A stretch of DNA of 64,000 nt. Source: Ophioderma brevispina. Lineage: Eukaryota > Echinodermata > Ophiuroidea > Amphilepidida > Ophiodermatidae. Location of the stretch: the NCBI GenBank assembly GCA_023653785.1, contig JAMKCH010014211.1:1-64000 (forward strand). Reading direction: 5' to 3'. The translations under genes were made by a program, and so were the position numbers. Of the stretch, positions 11,780 through 23,520 are shown piece after piece. The notes under the pieces were generated by a model. That model did not search any database. It was given only the letters and a program-made list of their open reading frames with translations, and was not told where the DNA came from. Each line of letters starts with the position of its first letter. Position 1 is the first letter of the stretch.

Positions 11780-12830
11780 TGCCAGCTGGGAAAGGTGATA
11801 CATTGTCCCTCGCAGTCAATGTCCAATTAGCCATCCCTCCACAGAAGTTCAGTCCCACTCTATTCTGAAGGTCGAAGCTCACACGATGCGCTCTTCTCGG
11901 CAGCTCGCTGGTTGGACACTCGGGGATTTCCCTTACTTGGACAAAGTCCGTGCCACTTTTTCATGGCCCCAGCAATGTATGGTGATGTAAGGTTCAGTGG
12001 TTAAGTCTATGTTACGTTCCATGGCAAACCAGGAAGAATCCCGGCACCAGCAAAGGTTTCGAGCAGCAGATTTCTTCCTATGCGCTGACCCAGGCCAATA
12101 TGCTTTGAACGGGTCAGCAGCGGGACATTCCATAGTGGCCCCTGCCCCATGCATGCAATGATGGTGGTGGGCAATAGATTTTGTACTGGTGTTTGTGGAC
12201 TAATCTTCTCAACAGTACAAGGCATGGATTAATTGGGCACTTACACTCACTATATCAAAGCCAAAACTGTGGCATGGCTTTTGTAAGGAAGTTGGCATGG
12301 GGTCTCGTCACCGGACTCTGCATCTCTGCATTCCTTATAGGGGGGTCACTAGTATTGTCTCACTTGTACAGCCACACATGCAAATTCTCGCAGTGACCAA
12401 AAACCAGAAACTCAACAACTCAGACGCACACCAGGCTACCATCCCCAGTGCAACGGTCAAGCTGAGAGGTGTATTTCCACATTTTGGCCTTCTCCTGGCA
12501 AGCGTTGGAGACCCGCATGACACGTGGGATAGACATCTGCCTGCATTGTACCATTTGTGTACCACAATACCCCCCGTGTTTAGATAGTACTGCGTTACAC
12601 CCAGCCTTCTTAGTTTATGGGCGGTACCTCGGTTCACCAGTAGACACGCTGCGTCCGCAAATTCTGAACCTCACCACTGATCGCCCGCACCATATGTCGG
12701 CGGATCCCTGTCTGTATGATCCTGCGATGCCGCAAGAAATGAGCAGAGCCACTATGAAGAAGCGGGCAAACAAGGCCATGGCTTACAGAAAAGGTCAATC
12801 CAGACAGCATGGCCTATTAGCCTAAATGTT
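11780..12830 (+). pseudogene. Gypsy 1 integrase (broken)
   Basis: Integrase inserts element cDNA into host DNA. Joined across frames, the order is: an HLGI..T..KVRATFSWP-like segment (about 11915-11965) typical of the zinc-binding domain, then a WWAIDFV/VVG..F segment (about 12160-12190) at the start of the catalytic core, then YHPQCNGQAE (12437-12466), the strongly conserved end of the core, then AFLVYGR (12604-12624) and a Pro- and Arg-rich tail. The block from 12469 to 12825 is open for 118 residues. At least four frameshifts or stops separate the parts. The YHPQ.NGQAE motif makes an LTR-element integrase secure; Ty3/Gypsy over other classes rests on domain order. Confidence 0.75.
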
Positions 12831-13159
12831 TCCAAGTTGGAGTATTTGGTATCTTGCAATAAACCTAGTACCCTAACTGATTCGATCATACCGCAAGTCT
12901 GCCAAACTGATTTGTCCTTGGACTGGTCTGTCCTTAGCTATATTCTTGAAAACTTCTCGCAGTGAATGTTCGTCTCGCGTAGAAAAGTGACCATCGAGCA
13001 TGCGCAGGGCGTATTTTTCACATTACAGCGCCTCAACCGGCAACAGAACGACTTCATGATGAACATGCATTGCACGGCCACAGAGCACATGGTTATCCAC
13101 GCGGATCATTTGTTCATACCCGCCACTATCTGTATTTTTGTACTTAAAACGGCAATATT

Positions 13160-13525
13160 GTTCCTAGTATTTCCTGCTTTTTCAAACAAAGGGACAAGTT
13201 TGTCAATTTTTTTAAGTGTCTATACGTAATTTTTACAATTATCTTTCATTAAGAACGTGTTAATTGCATGGCTTCGACATAGTTATCTTTTTCTTTCTGA
13301 CGCATGTTATATACATCATACTTCACATTGGCCGCCATATTGGATTTTTCACGCGAATTTCAGCTCAAGTCCCTAGTTTTGGCTGCTTTTTAACCAAGGG
13401 ACAATTTTTGTCTTCAATTTTCTGAACGTTCTAAGCAATTAGTGTATATAATTCTCTTTCAGTATAAGGATACATGTTCTAATTGCAATGGCTTTGACGG
13501 TAATTATCTTTTTCCTTTTCTTTTA
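13160..13525 (+). repeat. Two-copy tandem repeat, ~222-bp period
   Basis: Copy 1 (about 13160-13295) and copy 2 (about 13382-13525) share in order: ctgctttttcaaacaaaggg-like, gacaa.ttt.gtc, tataatt, attgcatggcttcgac and ttatctttttc. The copies differ mainly by short gaps. It lies in the 3' part of Gypsy 1, just after the integrase tail. Confidence 0.65.
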
Positions 13526-13764
13526 TATCTTTTATTTCCTGTTCATACTTGATATACCAATCGGGTGAACCGTCTATGTACAACACCAACAGCGTGAGAG
13601 TAACATACAGGAAACAGACAAGAAGGGGACACTGGCCATAGTGCAGAGCAGCCTACTGATGACACCCTCACAGATTCTAGGTCTAGGACAGATGGGCAAA
13701 CAACACACACGTCCAACACCACAGCCACCCCCGACAATCACAAGCCACACACAGAACTCCACGG

Positions 13765-13885
13765 ACACAGACCAGTCTATGAAATTGAAAATATTAGGAC
13801 GAAAATGGTGTGTAAACAGTGAAGTCTCCTGATGGCCAGTGGTATTATCGGGTGAAATTGTTTCACACATCCCGCTAGATACAAT
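13765..13885 (+). pseudogene. Possible chromodomain at the C terminus of Gypsy 1 pol
   Basis: In one frame PVYEIENIRTKMVCK (13772-13816) is followed, after a stop and frame change, by GQWYYRVK (about 13837-13860). The pattern xYEIExIL...YRVKW is the core of chromodomains found at the end of integrase in chromovirus-type Gypsy elements, where they direct insertion to marked chromatin. A Thr/Ser/Pro-rich segment precedes it, as is common. The match is short and interrupted, so the call is tentative. Confidence 0.35.
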
Positions 13886-14403
13886 TCCTGGTTAGTTTTT
13901 CAGATTTAAATGCATCATGCAAAAAAATTGTACAAGTAAGGCTGTGGCACACAATTCCTGTGTTCAAGGAAAATTAAACCAGCAAGAAAGTAACTTAAGA
14001 TGTAGTTATGCTCAGACCACTATTTCAATGGCACCAGAAACTACTGCTTTTACTGCAGTATGAAGATAACATGTATTGTACAGCGTGTATTTATCTAAGC
14101 ACATTAATTAATTACCACAGAAGTGGTGTTGCAACCAGTTCTGATGAAGAACAGGGGGCGCCTGATTATGATTTCAGTGGTTATATAGGAGCAAAATAGG
14201 CAGTAAAATATTTTGATTTGCAGAAGTTCAGGTTTAGGGAAATTCAGGCCCTGTCAAGTTCTATTGTGTCGATATTGAAATAACACTTCCACCACTGGAA
14301 CATTTATAAATCCTGACCTTACGATGGTTTCTTGTGTAAATTATACATAAAATAAAAAAAATAAATGTTTTTTGTAAAAAAGAGAAAAAAACAGAAAAAA
14401 AAA

Positions 14404-14690
14404 CAAAATCCGCTCCCCCACCCCCCCCCCACCCCCTCACCCCCCCCCCCGCCTCCCCCCTTCCCCCGCCTCTACACCCACCCCCTCTTTTTCCCCGCCC
14501 CCCCCACTCCCTCCCCCCCCCCCCCCTCCCCCCCCCCCTTCCCCACCCCCATCACCCCTCCACTCCCCCCCTTTTTTTTCTTTTTCTCTCACTCCTATGC
14601 ACTCTTTTCCCCCCCCCCCCCCCTTAACTTCCTTTTTTTCTCCTTATTTTTATTTATGTTATCCTTATTATCCATTTTCTCCCCCCCTCA
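14404..14690. repeat. C/T-rich (polypyrimidine) low-complexity tract
   Basis: Nearly 290 bp made of C with T and scattered A on the plus strand, bounded by an A-rich run on the left. A Pro-rich frame crosses it purely because of composition. The abundance of C runs of varying length makes base-level accuracy doubtful here. Confidence 0.85.
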
Positions 14691-15892
14691 TTATAAATTT
14701 TTAATATGCAGGCACGGCAGAAGAAAATTGAATGCAAATTACAGTAGCCAAACAGCAAACAAACAAGCCGCCCAACAATTAGTGGATTCCCCTGGTGCTG
14801 GTATAGAAGTTTATTATCATGTCAAACCAGCAGCAGATGATAGACTTTTTAAATGCTATTGACAAAGTAATCGCATGTTTTGGCCTTGTCAGTGTAACTA
14901 TACAAGCCATAGACTGTTTAAATTTACTTTAGCCTGTTTGGCTGGCCCAATATGTGCAGCTTCATATCAGATAGACTGTTACCTGTGAATTCTCCTCCTG
15001 CACCCTAATATTGTATTAATGCACATGGCAAAAGTTCAGCAGAAGTCAATTTCAAAGCAATGTATTGGAAATTGGAGCATTCTTTGCCTTATGGAAAAGT
15101 CCAGATAATAATGTCCTTTCCTGCATTGCTTGTGAGATATCCTATCCGATATTTAGTAGTCAGTAAACACACATGCAATATAATTTGTTCTGAATTTCAA
15201 GTGAAGTATTATTGTGTGTTCAATTGGAACACGGCAAGTGGCCTACTTCTAACAAATTTCAATTATATAGGTGTTATACTTTAAGATCTCATCATGTTTT
15301 GCTAAAATCATGCCATGGGGCCTAAATGAAATGACAGAATAAGTCAAGAAACAAATCTGTCATCTAAAGTGTTTTACCCATATGGGTTTTGGATTTTGGA
15401 ATTTATTTAACCAGGTACGGAGTTCGTACATGACAAAACCACATAGAAACAGATTCTGTTTCACCTATAGTGTATTTTTTTTAATTTTACTTTGTTTCTT
15501 TGTTTTATATTGTTCTTTTAATAGACTAAAATGAAGGGAGGGTCCACTGATGTGTTACCGTAGCAGGATTTTGAACAACTCCCAACAAGGTTTATGGTGA
15601 ATATGTTCTTTCACATTTTTTGGATCATTTTGTTTACTTTTGCCTGGACGGGGTGTCCTAGTGAAAAGGGAAAATATTTTGTTTTAAAAAAACCAAAATC
15701 TAAAACTTGGTTACAAGCATGTCGCTAATTTCTTTTTTTTTTTTTTCTATTTGTGTATTCGGTATAACACTGGATAATTATGGTGGCAGTGTTAAGAATA
15801 TTGAATGTATAGCTGTAGCATGTAGCAAGTAGGTATGCAGTTTAGTAAAAGAATAAATGAGGAGTCTCCTTAATTCCACATATAGTGGGTAA

Positions 15893-16105
15893 GTAATTAA
15901 TTCAGCAAGCCGCCCCATCCCCACCCACCCATCCATCCACACACACAGCACACACACACCAGCACACCCACACCAAAGAAATAAAAACAACAGCAGCACA
16001 TCACACATGCACACAGCAAGCAAAGCCATACAGCAAAGCAACACAATACACACACATAGCAAAGCACATTAATGCACTTACATGTATACACTGCACAAAC
16101 AACAA
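15893..16105. repeat. CA-rich microsatellite-like region
   Basis: Repeated ccatccatccacacacacag-type phrases and imperfect (CA)n with frequent G and A changes. Cys- and Val-rich frames on the minus strand are produced by the repeat. Confidence 0.8.
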
Positions 16106-17473
16106 ACATTCACAAACATACTATCTACATGTATACTACTGCCATTGTGGCAAGTCATTGTAATTAGCTTTTGGCTGATTGCAAGCGACCTGTTGGATAA
16201 TCGTCCTTTTTTGTGTTGCTATCCCAATTAGATCGAAGGCGTGAGCAAGACTCAAGGGTTTTGCAGAAATTATTTAACTACGCCTTTACAAGAACATTTT
16301 GGTATATTAAACAGAGATGGGCCTTAGGTTTCAATTCCAAATTCAAACTGGAGAGTGGCGCATGACACAACCCTTGAAAACAGTGCTGTCTAGTGTGTTA
16401 CTCGACAACTGTTCAAAATCACTGACTGTGTCTTAACAAGTTAGAAGGTAACTCAGTGATACCACCCAGTGTATACTTTGTGTCAGAGATTGTGTGTTAA
16501 TTCCCAGTGTAAGGACGATAAATTATATGTCATTTAAAGTTTTTTAACTTTAGGGCAACCTTTTAGTGTATTTATTTGAAATGAGAGTAAACCCTAACAG
16601 AGGTTATTCAGCATGAAATGTATTATAGGACAGTGGTTTTCCCATCAGAGACACCTCACTTAAAACAACAATCTAACAATTAGTTTACAAGTGATGATTA
16701 TTACGAATTCCATTTTTGTGCGTATTTCCATGGTCCTGAGTAGAATTCAAGCTTCTTTGAAAGCGGGTTCCAAGTGTTAAAATGAGAACGCCGTAGGTTA
16801 CTGCCTTTTGATATTATATATCACTAGGGTATTGGTGATCGATCGACTTTTCGACTTGATTTTCTAAATTGTGCGGTCATGTTGCAGCAGGGGGCAGCAT
16901 ACTTAAAAACACAAGGGTTTAGAAACGTCTCTTAGGGTAATTCAACATTTTTTCTCTTTTTCACGCTCACAGTTTTCTCTGTGCCGTTAGGGATAGGGTC
17001 TGTTGATTATCTTTGAGACATGGCCATCTCGTTGGAATTGGGAAAGCCACCCTTTTTCTTTCTTCTATCAGAGAGACTATGGTATCTGCTGTATAGGTTG
17101 TGTATGCATGCTACATGATGCTTTATTCAGTAGATTGGTCAGTACACTCCCCTACCCCATACCTTCGCAGAGTTCTGTTATACTCCTTGTAATGATGTAA
17201 AGAGTTCAAGCATTCATTCTGTTTAGCGCAAAGTTTTATATAGCATTTTTGTATTTCTTTAACATTTGATATTCCAGGGTTCATGTATGTTTGGTAGTTG
17301 ATTGTTGGATGATTGGGAGCAAATAGACGCAAAACCAATTATCAGGGCATAATCTTCAAAATGTTACTTAACTCCTCCATAATGGGGTGCTAATGGTTTT
17401 AGGGGGAGATTTTCTAATTTAGTAAATATTTTAGCATGTATGTGCTCGATGGGTCCTCGCCTGGATGGCGCCT

Positions 17474-17481
17474 AGGGGGGA
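17474..17481 (+). promoter_or_regulatory. Putative polypurine tract of Gypsy 1
   Basis: A G run ending in A directly before the TG that starts the right LTR. In LTR elements this tract primes plus-strand DNA synthesis. The position is the main evidence. Confidence 0.5.
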
Positions 17482-17758
17482 TGTTGCATCAGACGTCGTG
17501 ATAGGTCGAGCGCCTCTCTCCTCTCCTCCTGTCCAATCCCAGGCCAGATTGCTTCGAAGGGACATGATCGGGAAGGGAGAAGATTCCAAGATGGAGGGTA
17601 GATCGTTTGGGTTTCGGTCTTTCGGCGTCGTTGATGAGCAAATGATATTAGTTGATTGTGTAATAATGTTATGCATCATTCTGTGTTATAAAACCCTTCT
17701 AACACATGACTAACCCTACGTCTACTGTGTATATTCACATATGATAACTTCATTCATA
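17482..17758 (+). repeat. 3' LTR of Gypsy element 1
   Basis: Begins TGTTGCATC and aligns along its length with 8400-8621, ending in attcacatatgataacttca against attcacatagaactcttca. A TTATAAAACCC sequence at about 17686-17696 might be a polyadenylation or TATA region but is not decisive. No convincing target-site duplication was found at the outer ends. Confidence 0.65.
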
Positions 17759-17919
17759 TGTGTGACAATATTGCACTTAACTGCAGACACGATAAAAAAC
17801 ACATAGGTCATCTAGAGCAGACTCGATCCCAGAGATTTCAAATATAACCAATAAAATATAACCTTTTTTTTTTGCAAATGAAACCGCTCCGCCGTCTTCG
17901 AAAGTTTACAATGGTCAGA

Positions 17920-19852
17920 TTTTCATTTGATGTAGCTTGGCCTTTATTGAGTTTTCAATGGCTTTGCAGTGGCACTGTCAAAGGACTAACATGCGACCAT
18001 AATTGGCTTACTCGCTCATTCAGTCGGATCGGATTCTTGAATTGTACCACACAGTGACCATTTGACAACTCGTCATACTTTTTCGTCCTTACGCCACTGC
18101 TATTATGCACTCAAATCCCTTAATTTACATGTCATTTTATGCACATGAATGCATTTAACATCATTATATTTTCTGTAGTTCCAACATGCTATTTGAAAGT
18201 CTCATTTTGTGGTCCAAACAGACATATCACCAAAAGTGGAATAAACAAAATAGAGTACCGATTGATTTGGATAAGCGTGTATATTATTACAGCAATATCC
18301 TGTGCAAATTGTACGAATTTCATTGCGGGTGTAAATGTGTTTTTTTTTCTCCTTTGAAATCTTGTTTTATAGGCAGACGCACTATATTAAGAATGGGCAA
18401 TGTACAGAAGCGCTATTTAGCCTCTCAGGCGGATCCCGTAATGGATATATTTTTCTTTTCCTTTTTTCCCGTTTTTCTGATTTTTGCACGGTAATGGCTC
18501 TTGCATGTCGCTCTCCTTTTCGTATACAACAATTGTCAAATGTGCGGTGTTCATGAGGCCCTGAGTGCTGCTTAAGAATTGGTCCTAAGAAATAAAGAAA
18601 CAATTTGTAATTAGAATGCGGGGTCAAACATCGTTGAAATATACCGATAGTTTTAATATTATATGCAAGGAATGTAAAACTACTGATACCAGGATGTCCT
18701 CTTGTAAACCTGTGTAGTTCGTGTGCATCTGTTTTCCGAGTGGTCCTATGTGACTGTATTTTAGTCTACACTCATTATATGCATCACATTTTGAAATCAA
18801 ACATAATACTAAACTCAAATTATGTGTCAACGTAGGAATTCACATGAATACACGCACTACCTGGAAATAGCATTGGTCAGTACCTCTCCCCGCTGGGCTG
18901 ACTCCGTCAGTTTTGAATATATTCGGAAGAGATCACATGCTCACCGGCACATGCTTGGCTGCTACTACTTTATAGTGTGCGTACAGCCAAAATCAATCTT
19001 AGATCAGAGGACTTAATTTTAGCCTGATCATAATCCGTGTATGGCCGCTAATACATTATTTTTACCACATTGAATTGATGAGAAATGCAACTACAAAAAC
19101 TAAAAGTGCTAATGTCTCCTTCTTGCTCGTGACCAGATAACTCTTAGCTAGCTTATTTCCCAGCCATCCTAGTCCACCTTTTTCACATTTTACGCATACA
19201 AGATGTTGTAATTATTAGATGAGATTTTAAACTGTCACACAGCCTACTTAAACTATTTGTTTGATCTTACTCCGCAATGCTTTGCTTCCTCTGCGATTCC
19301 GCTACCGTCATCCGACGCACTGGTCTTTTTCAAGAGTGGGGACTTCCTGAAGCGGGAGAGACAGTAAATGACTCAGATTGTTGTAGCTTACATAGCCTCG
19401 CTAGGCTTTTTGCCCCCTATTTTAGAAGGCTTTGAAAGCTACTGGTCATTGATGTTGACAACATCAAATTTTGTACGCATATCACTTTCTAATAGATGTT
19501 GGTCTCATATATCATAAGTAATTAGCTTGGGAGCAATAGCCCTTGACATTAAGATGGGTGTTTTCATATCACAAGACTTGTTGCCACTTAATGTAATTAT
19601 AATGGAGAAAGTGGAGTGGTTATATGAACTTTTCAAGGCAGTATGAATGGAGTGGATATTCTACAGGATGGGATGATTTCATACCTAACAATCGGCACAT
19701 TGAATTGAACGAAGAACTATATCAAATTAATCTCACACTTGTGAAATGATCTGCCACACAGCGGTGTTTTTTTTTTTTTTTTTTTTTTTGGTCCGTTTTT
19801 GTCTCCGTCCATGTAGAGTAGAGTAACACCTACTCAAACCAAAACCAATGCC
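17920..19852 (+). repeat. Local direct duplication, copy 1 (~1.93 kb)
   Basis: Repeated at 20270-21957 in the same orientation. Shared landmarks include ggcttactcgctcatt, cctgtgcaaattgtacgaat, tgcaaggaatgtaaaa, ttttgaatattcggagagat-like, tcatatatcataagtaat, a cggtgt plus long T run, and gtccatgtagagtag. No coding frame is shared by both copies. It is longer than copy 2 by ~240 bp, mostly through single-base gaps in copy 2. Confidence 0.85.
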
Positions 19853-20269
19853 CTGCATGAATGTTATGATCGTGACTGAGATCATATTTTAATGACCCCT
19901 GATTAATCTCATACCCTTCACTTCCAATCATACAATTTGTTACAGTAGAGGTTCTATCATGTATAAGGAGCCAATCAGAGATCTGTAAGAAAGTTGGTAG
20001 ACCTCACATGGTTAAAACAACAGTAACATGGCCTTTTGGACCAGAACATACCACTCACCAAAACAAACTGTTTTTTAGTTATTAAAAATATGTCATTCAT
20101 GTGTTTTGCGTCGTGATTCTATAAATTTCTCAGATAACAGTCTATGTTAAACACACCCCTTTTTTTTGACTCTGGGCACATTCTATGAGAGTGCACACAC
20201 AACAAGAGAGCTCTGCCACATTTCATCATTATTTTGCGATTTTTCATAGATGTCATGTCATTAAAATTA

Positions 20270-21957
20270 ATCGATTTTCACTTTTGATGTACTTGCACTT
20301 ATGGAGTTTTCAAGGGGCATTGCAGTGCACTGCAACACTAAACATGCGGACCATAAGTTGGCTTACTCGCTCATTCCGTCGGAATCGGATCTAAGTTGTA
20401 CACACAGTGACCATTGACAACTCCATACTGTCGTCTTAACCACTGATTCTGCAATCAATCCCTTAATTTACATGTGGTTTACCAAATGATGATAACACTC
20501 ATATATTTTGTAGTGCCACAGCTATTTGAAAGTCTCATTTGTTAACCAAAAAGTGGAATAAAACAAAACTAGCAGTTAACGATTTGATGGGATAAGTTAT
20601 TCTACCCGCTATATCCTGTGCAATTGTACGAATGGTGTTCATGTGCGGGTAAAGTGTTTTTTTTCCTTTGAAATCTTGTTTATACAGACACTTTATTAAG
20701 AAAGTGCATGTACAGAGCGCTATGTAAGCCTCTTCAGCAGGATTCCAGTCATAATGGCATATTTTTTGATTTTGGCAACGGTAATGGGCTCTTGCATGGT
20801 CCCTTTTGTATATCAATTGTCAAAATTGGTTGCCGCTGTTACTTAAAATTGTCCTAAAATAAAAGAACAATTGTATGCGGTCAAACACGTGTGATTATAC
20901 CGATAGTTATATATGCAAGGAATGTAAAATACATATACCAGGATGTCATCTGTACACGTGTTACTTGTCTGTTCCGAGGTGTACTAGGGACTTATGGAGG
21001 TTAAACATCTCATATAGGCATCACATTTGAACAAACATATACTCAAATTTATGTCAAGGAGGATTTCACATGATACAATCAAGATGGAAACATCAGTGGC
21101 AGTACCTCTCCCGCTGCTGATCACGTCAGTTTTGAATATTCGGAGAGATCACATGCTCCGGCACATGCTTTGTCTCTACGACTTTATGTGTTGCGTAACA
21201 GCCAAAAATCAATGATTAGATGCATAGGACTTATTTAGCTGATCAGAATTCACGTGTAGGCCTAATTACTATATTTTACACCAATTGAATTGATGGAAAT
21301 GCACTAAACTAAAAAGGTAATGTTCTTTTGACAGATAACCTAGCTAGCTAATCACAGCCATCCTAGTCACCTTGTTGCACATTTACTACAAGATTGTTGT
21401 AATTATGATGAGATTTTAAAACTGCGTCACCAGCTATAAATATTGACTTGCTCGAAATTTCGACCATCATCCGACGTTGTCTTTTTCAAGAGTGAGCTTC
21501 CGAAGCGGGAGAGAAGTCACATGACTCAAGTTGTTGGAACTAATACATCGCTATGCTTTGTTGCCCTATTTGATGCTTGAAAGCTACTGCATTTGATGTT
21601 ACAACATCAAATTTTGTACCATATCCTTATATTGCTCATATATCATAAGTAATTAGCTTGGGAGCAAATAGCCTTGACATTAAGTTGGGGTTTTCATATC
21701 AACAGATGTTGCCACTTATGTAATTTATATGGAGAAGTGGAGTGTATATGAAACTTTCAAGCAGTAGAATGGAGTTGGATATTCACAGGAGGGATGATTT
21801 CATACTAAAACCACGGAACATTGAATTGAAACGAAGAACTATAAAATTAATCTCACACTTGTGAAATGATCTGGCACACCGCGGTGTTTTTTTTTTTTTT
21901 TTTTTTGTCAGTTTTTTTTTTTTACTGTCCATGTAGAGTAGACACTACTCAAACCAA
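20270..21957 (+). repeat. Local direct duplication, copy 2 (~1.69 kb)
   Basis: Second copy of 17920-19852, separated from it by ~417 bp of unrelated sequence. Differences are dominated by one- to three-base deletions spread along the whole length, not by substitutions. No gene recognised. Confidence 0.85.
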
Positions 21958-22504
21958 TGTATCAGGTACAAGGATTTGATGACAACCTGGGTAGAGACTA
22001 CACTACATGAACTTGGAGGGAAACATACAAGGTGAGGCTGACCCCTCTCTATACCTTCCCAATCACCTGTGACTTCCGCCTTAAACTCAGATTCTCCTGT
22101 GCACATCACACCAGTTGCCTACAGGTCAACACCAGTTAAGACTTGTGAAGTTGCATGCCAAACATCATGCAATTCATCCAGACTGTAGGTGTCCAGGACA
22201 TGTGAATGTTCCAATAATGCAATGTCAAGTTCAATCCCGCCCTGGGGGTCCGGGACATAGCGGGGTATATACCGGGACCATCGGTCTCGTCGGAAGCATT
22301 TTACTTTGGGACGTTCCGCTGTGGTGGGGCGCCTACCTAATTCCCTTCCGGGGCGAAATATTCTTATCAATTATTTAATAGATAACTTTAATCACATACG
22401 TTTAAGCCATTATGACATTGTGAACATGTTTATAAACATCGCGTTTTCACAGGACTGGAGCTTCCATTTTTAGAAAAAAGTAAGGCTTACACAAGAAGAT
22501 TTTA
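21958..22504. other. Non-coding stretch with overlapping unassigned frames
   Basis: A GC-richer patch at 22115-22378 is open on both strands (87 and 83 residues). Neither translation shows a domain that I can name, and no splice context or second copy supports it. I do not call a gene. Confidence 0.4.
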
Positions 22505-22717
22505 AAAATGTTCAGGGGGTGGGGGGTGTGGTGGGGTGGGGTAGGGGAGTTATTTTATTATTACCCTCCGCGCGAAGCGCGGAACCCTTGGAATGTTTAT
22601 TTCCAAAGCACGTTTCTCGTGAAATGGATGAACAAATTTGAAATTAGGCAAAAGGAATCACTTATAATTAATATAGTTATAAAAATCAAAGGTCTTAAAA
22701 AGTAAAAATCGAGTTAA

Positions 22718-23065
22718 GGCTGACTCAGAGATTTCCTGAGGAGGAGCCCTAATTTTCAAACAAATGTTGTTTTTTTGCATATACATAATGTTGGTCCATA
22801 CACTAATCACTGTGTGAATAGCCAAGCTCAATCGAAGACTTTCATATAGAAACCATCACAAATTTTGTTATAAATTTCCGGATCGGAAATTTTTGTTTAC
22901 ACAGATCTATGGCACGTAAACCTGTAAATAAAATGTTTACGGCATGAAAAATCCGATTCAGTCTCAAACTTGGAATTGAGCATGTTAGGCGAATATCTGT
23001 AAGTTCTAGTTGACTATTGTAATTATTACACAAAAAAATTATATTTTGAAATCTCTGAATCAGCC
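22718..23065. mobile_element. Small inverted-repeat transposon (MITE) in the satellite
   Basis: Left end GGCTGACTCAGAGATTTC and right end GAAATCTCTGAATCAGCC are inverted complements with one mismatch, ~350 bp apart. The sequence immediately left is TTAA, and a TTTAA lies 7 bp beyond the right end, so a TTAA target site is possible but not shown. No transposase frame; non-autonomous. Removing it rejoins satellite sequence on both sides. Confidence 0.7.
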
Positions 23066-23520
23066 CTCCTTTAAAAGTGAAGGTTTTTTGAACGAACCAT
23101 AGTCAATTGATATAAGCGACAGGGGGTTGGAATGTGGGAGAGGTGGTTTCCCTTGCGAGCGTTCGTTGAGCGCGGAGGAAACCTTGCACTGTTCATTTTC
23201 CAAAGCACGTTTTCTCGTGAAAATTTAGGGAGGGACAATTTGAAATTAACAAAGGTTCCGCTTTATAATGATCTAGCAATTTAGATCAAACGGTCTTAAA
23301 AAGTTAAAATGAGTTAATGGGTAAGGTGGTATTTGAACCAAACCATAGGATCAATTGATTTGGAGAGTTCTGAAGCGACAAGGGTGGATGTGGGACGGCG
23401 GTTGGGCCTTCAGCGCGAAGAGCGGAATCATTGCATGTTCATTTTCCACTTCACATTTCTCGTGGAGATTGATGGAACAGAAACAAATTTGAAATTAGCA
23501 AAAGGTTCACATTATAGTTA

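Larger units (their letters stand above)
13886..17473. other. 3' interior of Gypsy 1, no retroelement protein seen
   Basis: About 3.6 kb between the last pol-like segment and the 3' LTR. It holds the C-rich tract (14404-14690) and the CA-rich tract (15893-16105) listed separately. No envelope-like frame, transposase or domain is recognised, and short frames such as 15060-15284 or 17123-17338 show no conserved motif. It may be a nested insertion. Confidence 0.45.
8400..17758 (+). mobile_element. Ty3/Gypsy LTR retrotransposon 1 (decayed)
   Basis: Two related direct repeats (8400-8621 and 17482-17758) bracket an interior with gag-like, protease-like, RNase H-tail, integrase and possible chromodomain remnants in Ty3/Gypsy order on the plus strand. 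A putative primer-binding site follows the left repeat (ctggccgacccaatgaggac, about 8622-8641). A purine tract (agggggga, 17474-17481) directly precedes the right repeat. No reverse transcriptase active site (YxDD type) was found, and every coding block is broken by frameshifts and stops. The 3' interior from 13881 to 17473 shows no retroelement protein, so nested insertions or a wrong LTR pairing are possible. Confidence 0.65.

Noticed and set aside
11184..11882. 232-residue open frame on the minus strand, the longest of the Gypsy 1 region apart from the gene.
   Set aside because: It lies antisense to RNase H/integrase remnants and shows no domain or start context; long antisense frames often shadow former coding sequence.
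14365..14862. 165-residue proline-rich frame.
   Set aside because: Produced by the C-rich low-complexity tract.
22115..22378. Overlapping 87- and 83-residue frames on opposite strands.
   Set aside because: No domain, no repeat partner and no splice context; a GC-richer patch tends to lack stops by chance.
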